From an uncultured Prevotella sp. (GTDB lineage Bacteria > Bacteroidota > Bacteroidia > Bacteroidales > Bacteroidaceae), in assembly GCA_900540375.1 (NCBI GenBank), contig UQFS01000034.1, positions 1 to 39,790 on the forward strand: 39,790 nucleotides of DNA, in the 5' to 3' direction. Under the pieces are notes generated by a model. That model was not told where the DNA came from. It did no database searches and saw only the letters and a list, made by a program, of their open reading frames with translations. The translations under genes and the position numbers were made by a program. Positions within the stretch are counted from its first letter, which is position 1; each line of letters opens with the position of its first letter. This document shows positions 16,669-25,665 of this stretch, in pieces.

Positions 16669-18162
16669 TTATTTATCACAACCGGCGTCGGCAGTGTCTT
16701 GAGATGGATTATTGATGCCGAAGATCTCACGCAAGACCTCATGGTCGTCGAAGTGGTGCTTGACACCTTTTATCTCTTGATAGTTCTCATGTCCCTTACC
16801 AGCCACGAGGATCACGTCGCCTTTCTGTGCCATCATACATGCAGTCTTGACAGCCTCTTTGCGGTCTACGATACTGATGACCTTTTGCATCTGCTGTGCA
16901 TTCAGTCCGGCGAGCATGTCATTGATGATAGCCTGCGGATCCTCGAAACGGGGATTGTCGCTGGTGATAATCACTTTATCACTCTGCTTGACGGCTTCTT
17001 GGGCCATGAGCGGGCGCTTGCCGTGATCACGGTTGCCGCCTGCGCCACATACGGTGATGACGTGTCCTTTGCCGTTGAGTACCTCGTGGATGGCACTCAG
17101 TACGTTTTGCAAAGCGTCAGGAGTGTGAGCATAGTCGACGATGGCCGTGAAGCCTTTGGGCGACTGGATGGGTTCCAGACGTCCGCTGACACTGTGGAGC
17201 GTGCTCAGGACCACGAGGATCTCCTCAGGTTCCTTGCCCAACATACGTGCGGCGGCATATACAGCCAACAGGTTGCTGACATTGAATTTACCGATGAACT
17301 GCACGCCGACCTCATGTCCGTCAATGTCGAGATACATTCCGGCGAAGTGCATCTCGATGATGCGGGCGCGGAAGTCAGCCATCTGGCGAATGGAGTAGGT
17401 CTTCACGGTAGCCTTTGTGTTCTGCACCATGATCATACCGTTTTTGTCATCGGCATTGGTGATGGCGAATGCAGACTTGGGCAGTCCGTCGAAGAAAGCC
17501 TTCTTGGCATTGCGATAGTTCTCAAAGGTCTTGTGATAATCGAGGTGGTCGCGAGTGAGGTTCGTGAAGATTCCACCCGTGAATTTCAGTCCGCCGATAC
17601 GTTTCTGAGCGATGGCGTGGCTTGAGCACTCCATGAAGGCATACTCGCATCCTGCCTCTGCCATCTTGCCCAAGAGCATGTTCAGTTCGATTGGATCTGG
17701 TGTGGTGTGGTCAGCCGGAATGGCTTCACCGTCGATATAGTTGACGACAGTAGAGATCAGACCGCATTTATATCCCATTTTGCGGAACATATTATATAAT
17801 AAGGTGGCGATCGTTGTCTTACCGTTAGTACCAGTCACGCCGACGAGTTTGAGCTTCTTCGACGGATCACCATAGAAGAGTGTAGCTACGTGGCCTGCGG
17901 CATCTTCGGTGGACGGCACCTGGATGTAGGCGACGCCTTCGGTTTTCTCTTCCGGCATGTCTTCGCAGAGCACGGCACTGGCGCCTTGCTCGATAGCCTT
18001 AGGGATGAAGCGATGGCCGTCTACCTGGGTACCTTTCATAGCAATGAACAGGTGACCATCCTTGACTTGGCGTGAGTCTATGTCCACGCCGGTGATGTCG
18101 GCATCCACGCCCCCTATGATAGAGGTGGGCTTGATGCCCTTGAGAAGCTCTTGTAGTTTCAT
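16669..18162 (-). CDS. murE: UDP-MurNAc-tripeptide ligase, meso-diaminopimelate adding
   Basis: A 497-residue cytoplasmic Mur ligase adding the third amino acid to UDP-MurNAc-L-Ala-D-Glu. The ATP-binding loop GVTGTNGKTTIATLLYNMF is present. The C-terminal motif SDNPRFEDP contains DNPR, which in characterised MurE enzymes indicates meso-diaminopimelate rather than lysine. So this organism probably makes DAP-type peptidoglycan. It lies between ftsI (50-base gap) and mraY. Confidence 0.97.
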   Translation of the reverse strand: MKLQELLKGIKPTSIIGGVDADITGVDIDSRQVKDGHLFIAMKGTQVDGHRFIPKAIEQGASAVLCEDMPEEKTEGVAYIQVPSTEDAAGHVATLFYGDPSKKLKLVGVTGTNGKTTIATLLYNMFRKMGYKCGLISTVVNYIDGEAIPADHTTPDPIELNMLLGKMAEAGCEYAFMECSSHAIAQKRIGGLKFTGGIFTNLTRDHLDYHKTFENYRNAKKAFFDGLPKSAFAITNADDKNGMIMVQNTKATVKTYSIRQMADFRARIIEMHFAGMYLDIDGHEVGVQFIGKFNVSNLLAVYAAARMLGKEPEEILVVLSTLHSVSGRLEPIQSPKGFTAIVDYAHTPDALQNVLSAIHEVLNGKGHVITVCGAGGNRDHGKRPLMAQEAVKQSDKVIITSDNPRFEDPQAIINDMLAGLNAQQMQKVISIVDRKEAVKTACMMAQKGDVILVAGKGHENYQEIKGVKHHFDDHEVLREIFGINNPSQDTADAGCDK

Positions 18163-18212
18163 TTCTTTCTATATTATTCTTTATATTTTGATTCTATCAG
18201 TTTTGTCTTTTC

Positions 18213-20396
18213 TTATTCCAGTGTCAGCGTACACGTCTCGCGTCGGTGGATATATTGTCCAGGCGGGATGCTTTGCCTGGCGACCTTTCCTCGTCCGATG
18301 ATACGGCATTTCACGCCCCGTTGCTCCATGAGATAGACAGCGTCGCGTGCTCCCATGCCCATGACGTCGGGTACATGTTTGGTACTTGGCACACCCTGAT
18401 GGACAAGATCCACGTAGTGGGTGCCAGTCTTGGCCTGACCCCACAGCGCACTGGTGTTGGCAATGTTGGCGATATAGTTGCGCTTAGTCTTGATGCCTAA
18501 CTGCGAGAGCACGAAGTCGGCAGAGAGAATATTGCCGTTTTTCACCTGTGGGACGAAGACAGAAGCCGAGTCGCGTGCCTGTCTGACGTCGCGCCCCTCG
18601 CTCTGTGCCATGATACCCTCAGCGATATGATGGAAGACCACGCCGCTCATGCCGCCACCGGATGCGGGCAGTCCACCTTTCTGTATACAGACGATACAGC
18701 TGTATTTCGGGTTGTCGGCGGGGAAGTAACCGGCGAATGACAGCAAGTAGTGCGTCATACCATTTTTATAGCCTGCCGTTCCTTTAGAGATCTGAGCGGT
18801 ACCGGTCTTGCCGGCGACCTTGAAAGATGTCGATCCGGCTTTCTTTCCGAGTCCCTCGCTGACCACATGCTCCAGCATCACCTGCATCTTCTTAATGACC
18901 GCGGGTGAGGCAATCTGAGAATGTCCTTTGACCACCTGAGGCGGATATTCAGTGACCTCGCCGTTTTGGATCGACGCCTTGACGAAGCGTGGCTGCATCA
19001 TGCATCCGTTGTTGGCGATGGCATTGTAGAACGTCAGCGTAGAGATCGGCGGCACCTGCGACTCATATCCTATACTCATCCACGGCAGGGCCGTGTTGCT
19101 CCAGTTGAGCCACTCGCCGCGCTTGTTCTTCTTTGGCATACGGATCTTAGCCGGGCTGGCACCCACGATAGGGATGTGCAGATCCGAGGCAATGCCGGAG
19201 CGGTAGACGCCGCGAACGAATTTCTCCGGGTCATTGTGGTAGTACTCGTCGATGATCCGGCTCACACCGATGTTAGAGCTCACGCGCAGTGTGGTGGCCA
19301 TATTCATGACGCCGTATCCACCGCGTCGCCAGTTGTGATCCTTCATCTCCCGTCCGTACATTGGCCAGACACCGTTGCCGGTGTCTACGATCTTGCTTGT
19401 GTCGCACATGCCGTCCTGCAATGTTGTCATGATGCTGACGGGTTTGAAGACCGATCCCGGCTCCATGAGGTCGCTGACGGCGTGGTTTTTGATCTCCTTA
19501 TAGATGATCTGTCCATCGGGCGTGTAGCATTTGTCGATGTTGACGATGGCTTTGATGTCGCCCGTCTTCACCTCCATGACGATAGCCACGCCTACGTCGC
19601 CGTTGACTTCCGGCTGTTTGAGTTCTTCGATGACGGCTCTTTCGGCCAAGTCCTGAATGCCTACGTCGATGGTCGTGATGATGTCGTAACCGTTGACAGG
19701 CTCTTTGTCGATAATGTCGAGATACTTGTTGAGCACCTTGCGGCGGTGCCCGATGCCATTGGTACCACGGAGCAGTTTGTCGAACGACAGCTCCAGGCCA
19801 CAGCGTGGCAGGCGTCCACCGTCCTTTAGTGCATACATGTCGCCCACCGTGCGCTCAGCGAGTGTGCCGAAAGGATTCTCGCGTGAGTTCAGCTCCTCGC
19901 AGTGGAAACCGCTTTGGAACTTCGTGAGGTTGAATACCGGCAACTTCAATACCTCTGAGTAGGTATTATAGTTGATGCGGTAGGGCCACACCGGCCAGTG
20001 TCGACTCTTCTTTTTTCGTCCTTTGTCGAGGTTGGCCTTGAACTCAGCGGGACTTTGTTCCGGGAAGATCTCGTGCAGTCCTTTGCAGATCTGCTTTTCC
20101 TTAGCATCCCACAAGGAGTCGTTGCCTGCATCGTGAAGCTGCTGGAAGTCCATGAAGATCTTGAATTCGGGCAGCGAAGAGGCCAGCAGTTGTCCGTCGC
20201 AACTGAGGATATTTCCTCTGACGGGCTGAATGACTACATTGTCTCGTTTCACGCGGTCTGCCACCTTCATCCAGTAGACGCGTTTAGCCGTCATGATGTA
20301 TCCAGCCTTGATAAGCACGCCGAGGGAGATGATGGTCATCAGCATACAGATGACACTGTAGCGTGGCATGATTTTCTGGTTGTTGAATTTGCTCAT
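18213..20396 (-). CDS. ftsI: septal penicillin-binding protein FtsI/PBP3 with PASTA domain
   Basis: A 727-residue class B penicillin-binding protein, the septal transpeptidase partner of FtsW. One transmembrane helix (about 12-32) follows a short cytoplasmic tail. The N-terminal pedestal domain is followed by the transpeptidase domain with SVFK (Ser315 nucleophile, Lys318), SSN (373-375) and KTGT (530-533). A C-terminal segment of about 60 residues, from PSTKHVPDVMGMGARDAVYLME onward, is a single PASTA domain. PASTA tails are absent from E. coli FtsI but usual in Bacteroidota. Its start lies 4 bases after the ftsL-like stop, so the two are probably translationally coupled. Confidence 0.96.
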   Translation of the reverse strand: MSKFNNQKIMPRYSVICMLMTIISLGVLIKAGYIMTAKRVYWMKVADRVKRDNVVIQPVRGNILSCDGQLLASSLPEFKIFMDFQQLHDAGNDSLWDAKEKQICKGLHEIFPEQSPAEFKANLDKGRKKKSRHWPVWPYRINYNTYSEVLKLPVFNLTKFQSGFHCEELNSRENPFGTLAERTVGDMYALKDGGRLPRCGLELSFDKLLRGTNGIGHRRKVLNKYLDIIDKEPVNGYDIITTIDVGIQDLAERAVIEELKQPEVNGDVGVAIVMEVKTGDIKAIVNIDKCYTPDGQIIYKEIKNHAVSDLMEPGSVFKPVSIMTTLQDGMCDTSKIVDTGNGVWPMYGREMKDHNWRRGGYGVMNMATTLRVSSNIGVSRIIDEYYHNDPEKFVRGVYRSGIASDLHIPIVGASPAKIRMPKKNKRGEWLNWSNTALPWMSIGYESQVPPISTLTFYNAIANNGCMMQPRFVKASIQNGEVTEYPPQVVKGHSQIASPAVIKKMQVMLEHVVSEGLGKKAGSTSFKVAGKTGTAQISKGTAGYKNGMTHYLLSFAGYFPADNPKYSCIVCIQKGGLPASGGGMSGVVFHHIAEGIMAQSEGRDVRQARDSASVFVPQVKNGNILSADFVLSQLGIKTKRNYIANIANTSALWGQAKTGTHYVDLVHQGVPSTKHVPDVMGMGARDAVYLMEQRGVKCRIIGRGKVARQSIPPGQYIHRRETCTLTLE

Positions 20397-20400
20397 GTCG

Positions 20401-20979
20401 TTATTTGTCCTCCTCGGGTACTTCTATTTTATAAGGAGGCGCACTGGGAATCTTCAGCACACTGTCCTTGTTGTTTTTCAACAGGTCGATGACATTGCTC
20501 TCGCGGCTGATCTCTGTGAGTTGGCTGGTGCTGGAGAGTGCCTTGTATTTGGCGTCCTTGAGTCTCACCTGCAGCTTGTCGATCTGTATGAGGTCTTGCT
20601 GGCAGCTGTATCTACTGCCGATATACACGATCAGAAACGCGCCGATGAGCATGAAGAGCCATATCTGCCTTCTGACGAACGACGTGTAGAGGATGTCTCC
20701 ACCCAAGATCTTCTTCAGAGAGAAGAGTCGAGATTGCGGTGCCTCGTCCTCAGTGGCCTGTTCTTCGATGACTTCTTTTAGCGAGGGCAGGCTTTCTGCC
20801 TGTTTGTTCTCACTTTTGTCGGCGTTTTCGGTGGTCTGTCCGTTTGGTTTTTCTTCGTCAGCAGTGGCAGTTGTATTATTCGCCTTGTCGTCCGCCGGAG
20901 TCCCCGGAATGTCCTTTAGGGATCTGGTGCCATCCTTGTTGTCGGTTATATTGTTGTTTATTTGCTCTTGTTTCTTCAT
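20401..20979 (-). CDS. ftsL: FtsL-like bitopic division protein
   Basis: A 192-residue protein. Residues 1 to about 85 are hydrophilic and disordered in appearance (rich in N, T, E, K). One transmembrane helix spans about 106-122 (WLFMLIGAFLIVYIG). A periplasmic helix of about 50 residues follows, ending in NNKDSVLKIPSAPPYKIEVPEEDK. Topology and position between rsmH and ftsI match FtsL, which partners FtsQ and FtsB and activates FtsWI. The cytoplasmic tail is far longer than that of E. coli FtsL. The start overlaps the rsmH stop by 4 bases (ATGA), indicating coupling. The identification is by context and topology. Confidence 0.8.
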   Translation of the reverse strand: MKKQEQINNNITDNKDGTRSLKDIPGTPADDKANNTTATADEEKPNGQTTENADKSENKQAESLPSLKEVIEEQATEDEAPQSRLFSLKKILGGDILYTSFVRRQIWLFMLIGAFLIVYIGSRYSCQQDLIQIDKLQVRLKDAKYKALSSTSQLTEISRESNVIDLLKNNKDSVLKIPSAPPYKIEVPEEDK

Positions 20980-21917
20980 TTTTTCTCAGCGATTCTCAGT
21001 TTAGCGCTACGGCTTCTCGGGTTGCGTGCTTGTTCGTCATCGTCTGGCGTGATGACCTTGTTGCAGACCAGTGTGAAGGGAGTCTCTGTTCTTCCGTAGA
21101 AGTCCTGCACGGTCTTGCCCTCTGCATTTCCCGTTTTCATCATGTTTTTGACGATGCGGTCTTCGAGCGAGTGATAGGTGATGACGCTCAGTCGTCCGCC
21201 CGGTCGGAGCAACTCTGTGGCTGCGGCAAGCATTTCCTTGAGTGCACTCATCTCGTGATTCACCTCGATGCGCAGAGCCTGGAACAGCTTTGCCATGTCT
21301 TTCTTCTCCCGTTCTCGTCGGAAGAGCGGCTCCACGGTGTTGAGGAAATCGCTTGTGGTGAGGATGGGCTTGTCGGTCCGTGCCTTGACGATAGCGGCGG
21401 CAATGCGTCTTGCCGACCGCAGTTCACCATAGAGATAGAAGATATCTGCTAATTGCGACTCAGTGGCTGTGTTGACGATGTCGGCTGCCGTGGTTCCCGC
21501 CCGCTTGTTCATGCGCATGTCCAGCGGAGCGTCGAAACGGAAAGAGAAGCCGCGGCTCTCGTCGTCGAAATGATGACTTGACACGCCGAGATCACCGAGC
21601 AGTCCGTCGATATGGTCCACGCCGTAGTATCGCATCCAGTTTTTCAGGTATCTGAAGTTGGAGCGTACAAACGTAAAGCGCGTGTCGTCGACGAAGCGCT
21701 TGCCCTCGCCTTCCGTGGTGAGGATGTTTTGCTCAGCATCAGCGTCCTGGTCAAAGCTGTAGAGATGAGCCGTACTGTCCATTCGTGAGAGAATCTCTCT
21801 CGAATGTCCGCCGCCGCCGAATGTGACATCAACGTAGACGCCTCCGGGCTGAATATTCAGTCCGTTGACGCTCTGTTTCAGCAGCACAGGAATGTGATAT
21901 TCTTCTGTTTTTTCCAT
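20976..21917 (-). CDS. rsmH: 16S rRNA (cytosine(1402)-N(4))-methyltransferase
   Basis: A 313-residue SAM-dependent methyltransferase (MraW/RsmH) that modifies C1402 in the ribosomal P site. It begins EYHIPVLLKQSVNGL and has the SAM motif YVDVTFGGGGHSREIL; DGLLGDLGVSSHHFDDESRGFSFRFDAPLDMRM and SYHSLEDRIVKNMM are family signatures. I chose the ATG at 21917, just before the conserved EYHIPVLL. An in-frame ATG at 21959 would add 14 residues of low-complexity sequence and remains possible. It is the first gene of the dcw cluster here; mraZ, often found upstream, is not present. Confidence 0.95.
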   Translation of the reverse strand: MEKTEEYHIPVLLKQSVNGLNIQPGGVYVDVTFGGGGHSREILSRMDSTAHLYSFDQDADAEQNILTTEGEGKRFVDDTRFTFVRSNFRYLKNWMRYYGVDHIDGLLGDLGVSSHHFDDESRGFSFRFDAPLDMRMNKRAGTTAADIVNTATESQLADIFYLYGELRSARRIAAAIVKARTDKPILTTSDFLNTVEPLFRREREKKDMAKLFQALRIEVNHEMSALKEMLAAATELLRPGGRLSVITYHSLEDRIVKNMMKTGNAEGKTVQDFYGRTETPFTLVCNKVITPDDDEQARNPRSRSAKLRIAEKK

Positions 21918-21981
21918 CTTTACATTGCTTTGAGCCGTGCTTTTAGCGTGGCTACACATCTTTATATAGCGTATTTGGGTT

Positions 21982-21989
21982 CAAAGTTA
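21982..21989 (-). promoter_or_regulatory. probable promoter of the dcw cluster
   Basis: TAACTTTG on the minus strand matches TAnnTTTG and lies 64 bases upstream of the chosen rsmH start. It is the only such box seen between rsmH and the divergent acyltransferase gene that faces rsmH. The -33 box is not evident. Confidence 0.5.
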
Positions 21990-22172
21990 CATAAAAATCC
22001 CCATTTATCTCCATTTTAGGGTTATATTTTTTCGATTCTCTTCTTACCTTTAGTGGCCTCATAGCATGGTGTCTTATCAAAGATATGGCTGTCTTAACTT
22101 TGTGGTGTGCCCTTTTTTCTACTTTTTTTGTAATTTTAGTGCCAAAATTGAAGAAATATGAAAAAGAAATGT

Positions 22173-22180
22173 TATTTTTG
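22173..22180 (+). promoter_or_regulatory. Bacteroidota -7 box for the glsA-like gene
   Basis: TATTTTTG matches TAnnTTTG and ends 27 bases before the ATG at 22208. It lies downstream of the earlier in-frame start at 22085 and so supports the shorter protein. Confidence 0.5.
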
Positions 22181-22207
22181 CATCTGATTAGTATCTTATG
22201 GAATAAC

Positions 22208-23098
22208 ATGGACGTAAGCACAGAAAACATCCAAGGGGAAAGTATCGAGGAGTCTTTTCAGAAGACGGTAGACGTGAGGAAGATTCTTGAAAGCAAGCTG
22301 GGACGGCGCTCAAAATATGTGCCGGCTTTCCTCGTGTCGTGGCTTCGTCGCATCGTTCATGAGGATGAAGTCAATGATTTTTTGTGGAAGCATCGTCATC
22401 AGTTCGGTACGGAATGGCTCAAGGAATGCGTGAAGTACCTCGACATGCAAGTAACGATTGAAGGCAAGGAAAACCTGCCCGACAAGAATGACGGCAAGCT
22501 CTACACCTTTGTGAGCAACCATCCGCTGGGTGGCGAGGACGGTGTTTGCCTCGGAGCAATCATCGGTGACCACTACGACGGACGTTTCCGTTATCTTGTC
22601 AACGACCTGCTGTTGTTCCTTCCCGGCCTGCGTCCGGTGTGCATCGGCATCAACAAGACAGGTAAGCAAAGCCGTAACTTCCCCGCCATGGTGGAGGCCG
22701 GCTTCCAGAGCGGCAACCACATGCTCATGTTTCCCGCCGGTCTCAACTCCCGTATGGTCAATGGCCACATCCATGACCTGCCGTGGAAGAAGACATTCAT
22801 CTCCAAGAGTGTAGAGTATCATCGTGACGTAGTCCCCATCTACTTCAGCGGACGCAACTCCAACCGTTTCTATCGTATCGCCCGTTGGCAGAAACGTTTG
22901 GGGCTGAAGGTGAACATCGCCATGCTGTTTCTTGTCGATGAGATGTATCGCAACGTACACAAGAAGTTCCGCGTCGTCATCGGCAAGCCGATCCCATGGC
23001 AAACGTTTGACAAGAGCAAGACACCGAAGGAATGGGCACTTTTTGTAGAGAATAAGGTTTACGAACAGGCAGGCCCGGCAGGCCTACGGGGAGAGTGA
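22208..23098 (+). CDS. glsA: PlsC-family acyltransferase, probable glycine lipid O-acyltransferase GlsA
   Basis: A 296-residue lysophospholipid-acyltransferase-like protein. The catalytic His block is SNHPLGGEDG (His105, Asp111), a spacing of H-x5-D rather than the usual H-x4-D of PlsC. The second block is FPAG (175-178), where PlsC has FPEG. It is followed 21 bases later by a GNAT-like protein. In Bacteroides thetaiotaomicron an equivalent pair, glsB and glsA, makes the glycine lipids: GlsB N-acylates glycine and GlsA adds the second acyl chain. I assign this gene to GlsA by that context. The start at 22208 is preferred because the upstream residues are encoded before the promoter. It could act on another lysolipid. 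Confidence 0.7.
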   Translation: MDVSTENIQGESIEESFQKTVDVRKILESKLGRRSKYVPAFLVSWLRRIVHEDEVNDFLWKHRHQFGTEWLKECVKYLDMQVTIEGKENLPDKNDGKLYTFVSNHPLGGEDGVCLGAIIGDHYDGRFRYLVNDLLLFLPGLRPVCIGINKTGKQSRNFPAMVEAGFQSGNHMLMFPAGLNSRMVNGHIHDLPWKKTFISKSVEYHRDVVPIYFSGRNSNRFYRIARWQKRLGLKVNIAMLFLVDEMYRNVHKKFRVVIGKPIPWQTFDKSKTPKEWALFVENKVYEQAGPAGLRGE

Positions 23099-23119
23099 AC
23101 GCAACCAATATTAGCAGAA

Positions 23120-24091
23120 ATGGAAGAAGAGATTATCCAACCCATCAGCAAAGAACTGCTGAAAAGTGAATTGACTCCTGAACGCTGTCTGCGTACAACC
23201 AACAAGAGCCACAACGAGATTTATGTCATTCGTGCCACGGAAGCGCCGCACGTAATGCAGGAGATAGGCCGTCTGCGCGAGATTGCCTTCCGCACGGCAG
23301 GTGGCGGAACGGGTAAGTCGGTCGACATCGATGAGTTCGACACGATGTCAAACGGCTGCAAGCAGCTGATCGTGTGGAATCCCGAAGCCGAGGAGATCAT
23401 AGGTGGCTACCGCTATCTCTTTGGTGAGGATTGGCAGATCAACGCTGAGGGCCAGCCCAATCTGGCCATGAGCCACATGTTCCACTTCTCTGATGAGTTC
23501 ATGCGTGCCTATGCCCCATATACCGTGGAGCTGGGCCGCTCGTTTGTCTCTTTGGAATATCAGAATGTCAGAAAGAACACCAAGAGCATCTTCGCCTTGG
23601 ATAATCTGTGGGATGGACTGGGTGCGCTGACGGTCATCAACCCACGCTGCAAATACTTCTTGGGCAAGATGACGATGTACCCGTCGTTTGTGCGTCGTGG
23701 CCGTGACATGATACTCTACTTCCTGCACAAGCATTTCGGTGGTGCAGATCAACTCGTTGCACCGATGAAACCGGTGATAATCGATACACCGGAGGACGAG
23801 TTGCGTCAGATTTTCTGCAAAGATGACTTCAAAGCCGACTATCGTATTCTCAATCATCAGGTGCGTGAGTTGGGCTATAACATCCCGCCGTTGGTCAACG
23901 CCTACATGAATCTGAGTCCAACGATGAAGTTCTTTGGTACAGCCGTCAACTACGAGTTTGGTGATGTAGAGGAGAGTGGCATCCTTATCGCCGTTGACGA
24001 GATCTTTGAGGAAAAGCGCATCCGGCATATCAACAGCTTTGTCAAGGAGCATCCCGAGGCGCTGAAGATGCCGATGCCAAAGAAGTGCTGA
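23120..24091 (+). CDS. glsB: GNAT-like acyltransferase, probable glycine lipid N-acyltransferase GlsB
   Basis: A 323-residue protein of the family often annotated as putative hemolysin (OlsB/GlsB-like, acyl-ACP-dependent N-acyltransferase with a GNAT fold). Typical segments are RLREIAFRTAGGGTGKSVDIDEFD, EEIIGGYRYLFG, and ELGRSFVSLEYQ near the middle. Known relatives transfer a 3-hydroxy fatty acyl chain to the amino group of ornithine or glycine. With the preceding PlsC-type gene it probably forms a two-step glycine lipid pathway at the inner membrane. The gene ends at a bidirectional terminator facing dgt. The substrate is inferred from Bacteroides homologues. Confidence 0.75.
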   Translation: MEEEIIQPISKELLKSELTPERCLRTTNKSHNEIYVIRATEAPHVMQEIGRLREIAFRTAGGGTGKSVDIDEFDTMSNGCKQLIVWNPEAEEIIGGYRYLFGEDWQINAEGQPNLAMSHMFHFSDEFMRAYAPYTVELGRSFVSLEYQNVRKNTKSIFALDNLWDGLGALTVINPRCKYFLGKMTMYPSFVRRGRDMILYFLHKHFGGADQLVAPMKPVIIDTPEDELRQIFCKDDFKADYRILNHQVRELGYNIPPLVNAYMNLSPTMKFFGTAVNYEFGDVEESGILIAVDEIFEEKRIRHINSFVKEHPEALKMPMPKKC

Positions 24092-24128
24092 TGTAGCGTC
24101 TTTCTATTTTTATATTTCGACAATATTG

Positions 24129-24176
24129 AAAAGCGGTGAACACTCCTTTGTAGGTGTTCACCGCTTTTCGCTTTTT
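24129..24176. terminator. bidirectional terminator between glsB and dgt
   Basis: A perfect 15-bp inverted repeat, AAAAGCGGTGAACAC (24129-24143) / GTGTTCACCGCTTTT (24154-24168), with a 10-base loop. On the plus strand the stem's TTTT is followed by CGC and six T. On the minus strand the stem itself ends in TTTT. It lies between the two convergent stop codons and suits both genes. Confidence 0.9.
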
Positions 24177-24203
24177 TATATGTCACTACTGGGATTCTTT
24201 ACG

Positions 24204-25541
24204 CTACACTATCGGCAGCGCGATGCCATTGATCTTTTGATAGACGTCGAGGGCGTAGACATCAGTCATACCGCTGATATAGTCTACGACAGCCATCAGA
24301 CGGGTTTCGAGGTCATCGCTATGGATGTCGTACTGACTGCTGAACCGCTTGATGAGCTGTTGGCTATGGAATTTCCCGGGATGGACAGCCGCGTTGACAA
24401 GTGTCTGCATCAGTGTTTCCATGATCTTGTAACCGCTTAGTTCCACGTCGAGTACCGGTTTGCTCTGGTAGATCTTGGCATAAGATGTCTTCACACAGCG
24501 TTGATAAGCCTGGCGCAACGGCTCGCTCATGTTGCTGATGAGGCTGCCTTTGAATTCTCCGTTGAGGATCTGCTCCTCATGCTCCACAAAGGTTTTCACG
24601 CATTCGTGCTCCAACAGTCCCACCACACAGGCGCGCATATACACGACCTGCTCGTTGCAGTCCGTCACCTCCTCGTCCTTCAGCCGCTGCAGGATATGGT
24701 TGCGCCCGTCCTCGTCAAAGAATCCGAGCAGCAGGTCAGAGGTCTCCGCAAAGGTCAGAATCTTCAGCTTGTGCGAGTCTTCGATGTCCATGATCTCATA
24801 GCAGATGTCGTCGGCTGCCTCCATCAAGTAAACCAGTGGGTAGCGGCAGTAGCTTAACTGCGACCTGTTTTCGTTGCTGCATATCATGCCAAGCTCAGTG
24901 GCAATCCTGCGAAACACCTCTGCCTCACTTTGGAAAAAGCCAAATTTGCCATGCTCTCCGGCCATGCTGCTGGCAAAGGGATACTTCACGATAGAGGCCA
25001 GCGTGGAGTAAGTCATCGCGTATCCTCCCGGGCGCCGGCCTACAAAGCGGTGGGTCAGCAGGCGGAACGCGTTGGCGTTACCCTCGAAGTGCGTCAGGTC
25101 ATCCCAAAAGCCGGGGCTTACCTGCTTCTTCAGAGAGCTGCCCTCACCCTCGGAGAAGTAGGTCTGGATAGCTTTCTCTCCGGAGTGTCCGAAGGGCGGA
25201 TTGCCCATGTCGTGAGCCAGACCGGCCGTTTGTACGATGGTGCCGATTTCCTCAAAGAGCGTACCGCTCAGTTCGGGATGCTTCTCAATGAGCTGTCGCG
25301 CCACGTCGTCGCCCAAGGATTTTCCGAGCGAGCTCACCTCCAACGAGTGTGTAAGTCGGTTGTGGACAAAGATGCTGCCCGGTAGCGGGAACACCTGCGT
25401 CTTGTTTTGTAGTCTTCGGAAAGGCGCGGAGTAGATCAGACGGTCGCCGTCGCGTTTGAACTCCGAGCGGGCGTCGTGTCTGAGCGGATGGCGGAGCTCC
25501 TGTCCGAGACGCTTGTTTGAGATCAGTTGTTGCCAGTTCAT
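24204..25541 (-). CDS. dgt: deoxyguanosinetriphosphate triphosphohydrolase
   Basis: A 445-residue HD-domain enzyme splitting dGTP (or other dNTPs) to deoxynucleoside and triphosphate. The N-terminus has the family motif YSAPFRRLQNKTQVFPL. Metal ligands are seen as His65 (NRLTHSLEV) and His110-Asp111 (AGLAHDMGNPPFGHSGE), with the last metal-binding Asp probably in YLMEAADDICYEIMD. Family length is typical. It is divergent from dut across a 124-base region, so two enzymes that lower particular dNTPs (dGTP and dUTP) share a regulatory region. Whether it prefers dGTP or is a broader dNTPase cannot be told. Confidence 0.93.
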   Translation of the reverse strand: MNWQQLISNKRLGQELRHPLRHDARSEFKRDGDRLIYSAPFRRLQNKTQVFPLPGSIFVHNRLTHSLEVSSLGKSLGDDVARQLIEKHPELSGTLFEEIGTIVQTAGLAHDMGNPPFGHSGEKAIQTYFSEGEGSSLKKQVSPGFWDDLTHFEGNANAFRLLTHRFVGRRPGGYAMTYSTLASIVKYPFASSMAGEHGKFGFFQSEAEVFRRIATELGMICSNENRSQLSYCRYPLVYLMEAADDICYEIMDIEDSHKLKILTFAETSDLLLGFFDEDGRNHILQRLKDEEVTDCNEQVVYMRACVVGLLEHECVKTFVEHEEQILNGEFKGSLISNMSEPLRQAYQRCVKTSYAKIYQSKPVLDVELSGYKIMETLMQTLVNAAVHPGKFHSQQLIKRFSSQYDIHSDDLETRLMAVVDYISGMTDVYALDVYQKINGIALPIV

Positions 25542-25566
25542 ATCGTTGCTGCTGAGTGTTTTCTCG

Positions 25567-25574
25567 CAAAGTTA
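25567..25574 (-). promoter_or_regulatory. Bacteroidota -7 box for dgt
   Basis: TAACTTTG on the minus strand lies 25 bases upstream of the dgt start codon and fits TAnnTTTG. Confidence 0.5.
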
Positions 25575-25649
25575 CTCTTTCTTTATCTTCTATCCAACGA
25601 TTTTCGTCTTTTTAATCAAAAAAAATAAAGCAATGTGGGGATAATTGCT

Positions 25650-25657
25650 TAATTTTG
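25650..25657 (+). promoter_or_regulatory. Bacteroidota -7 box for dut
   Basis: TAATTTTG fits TAnnTTTG and ends eight bases before the dut ATG at 25666, again implying a very short leader. The earlier in-frame TTG at 25645 lies upstream of the box. Confidence 0.55.
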
Positions 25658-25665
25658 CATCTAAT

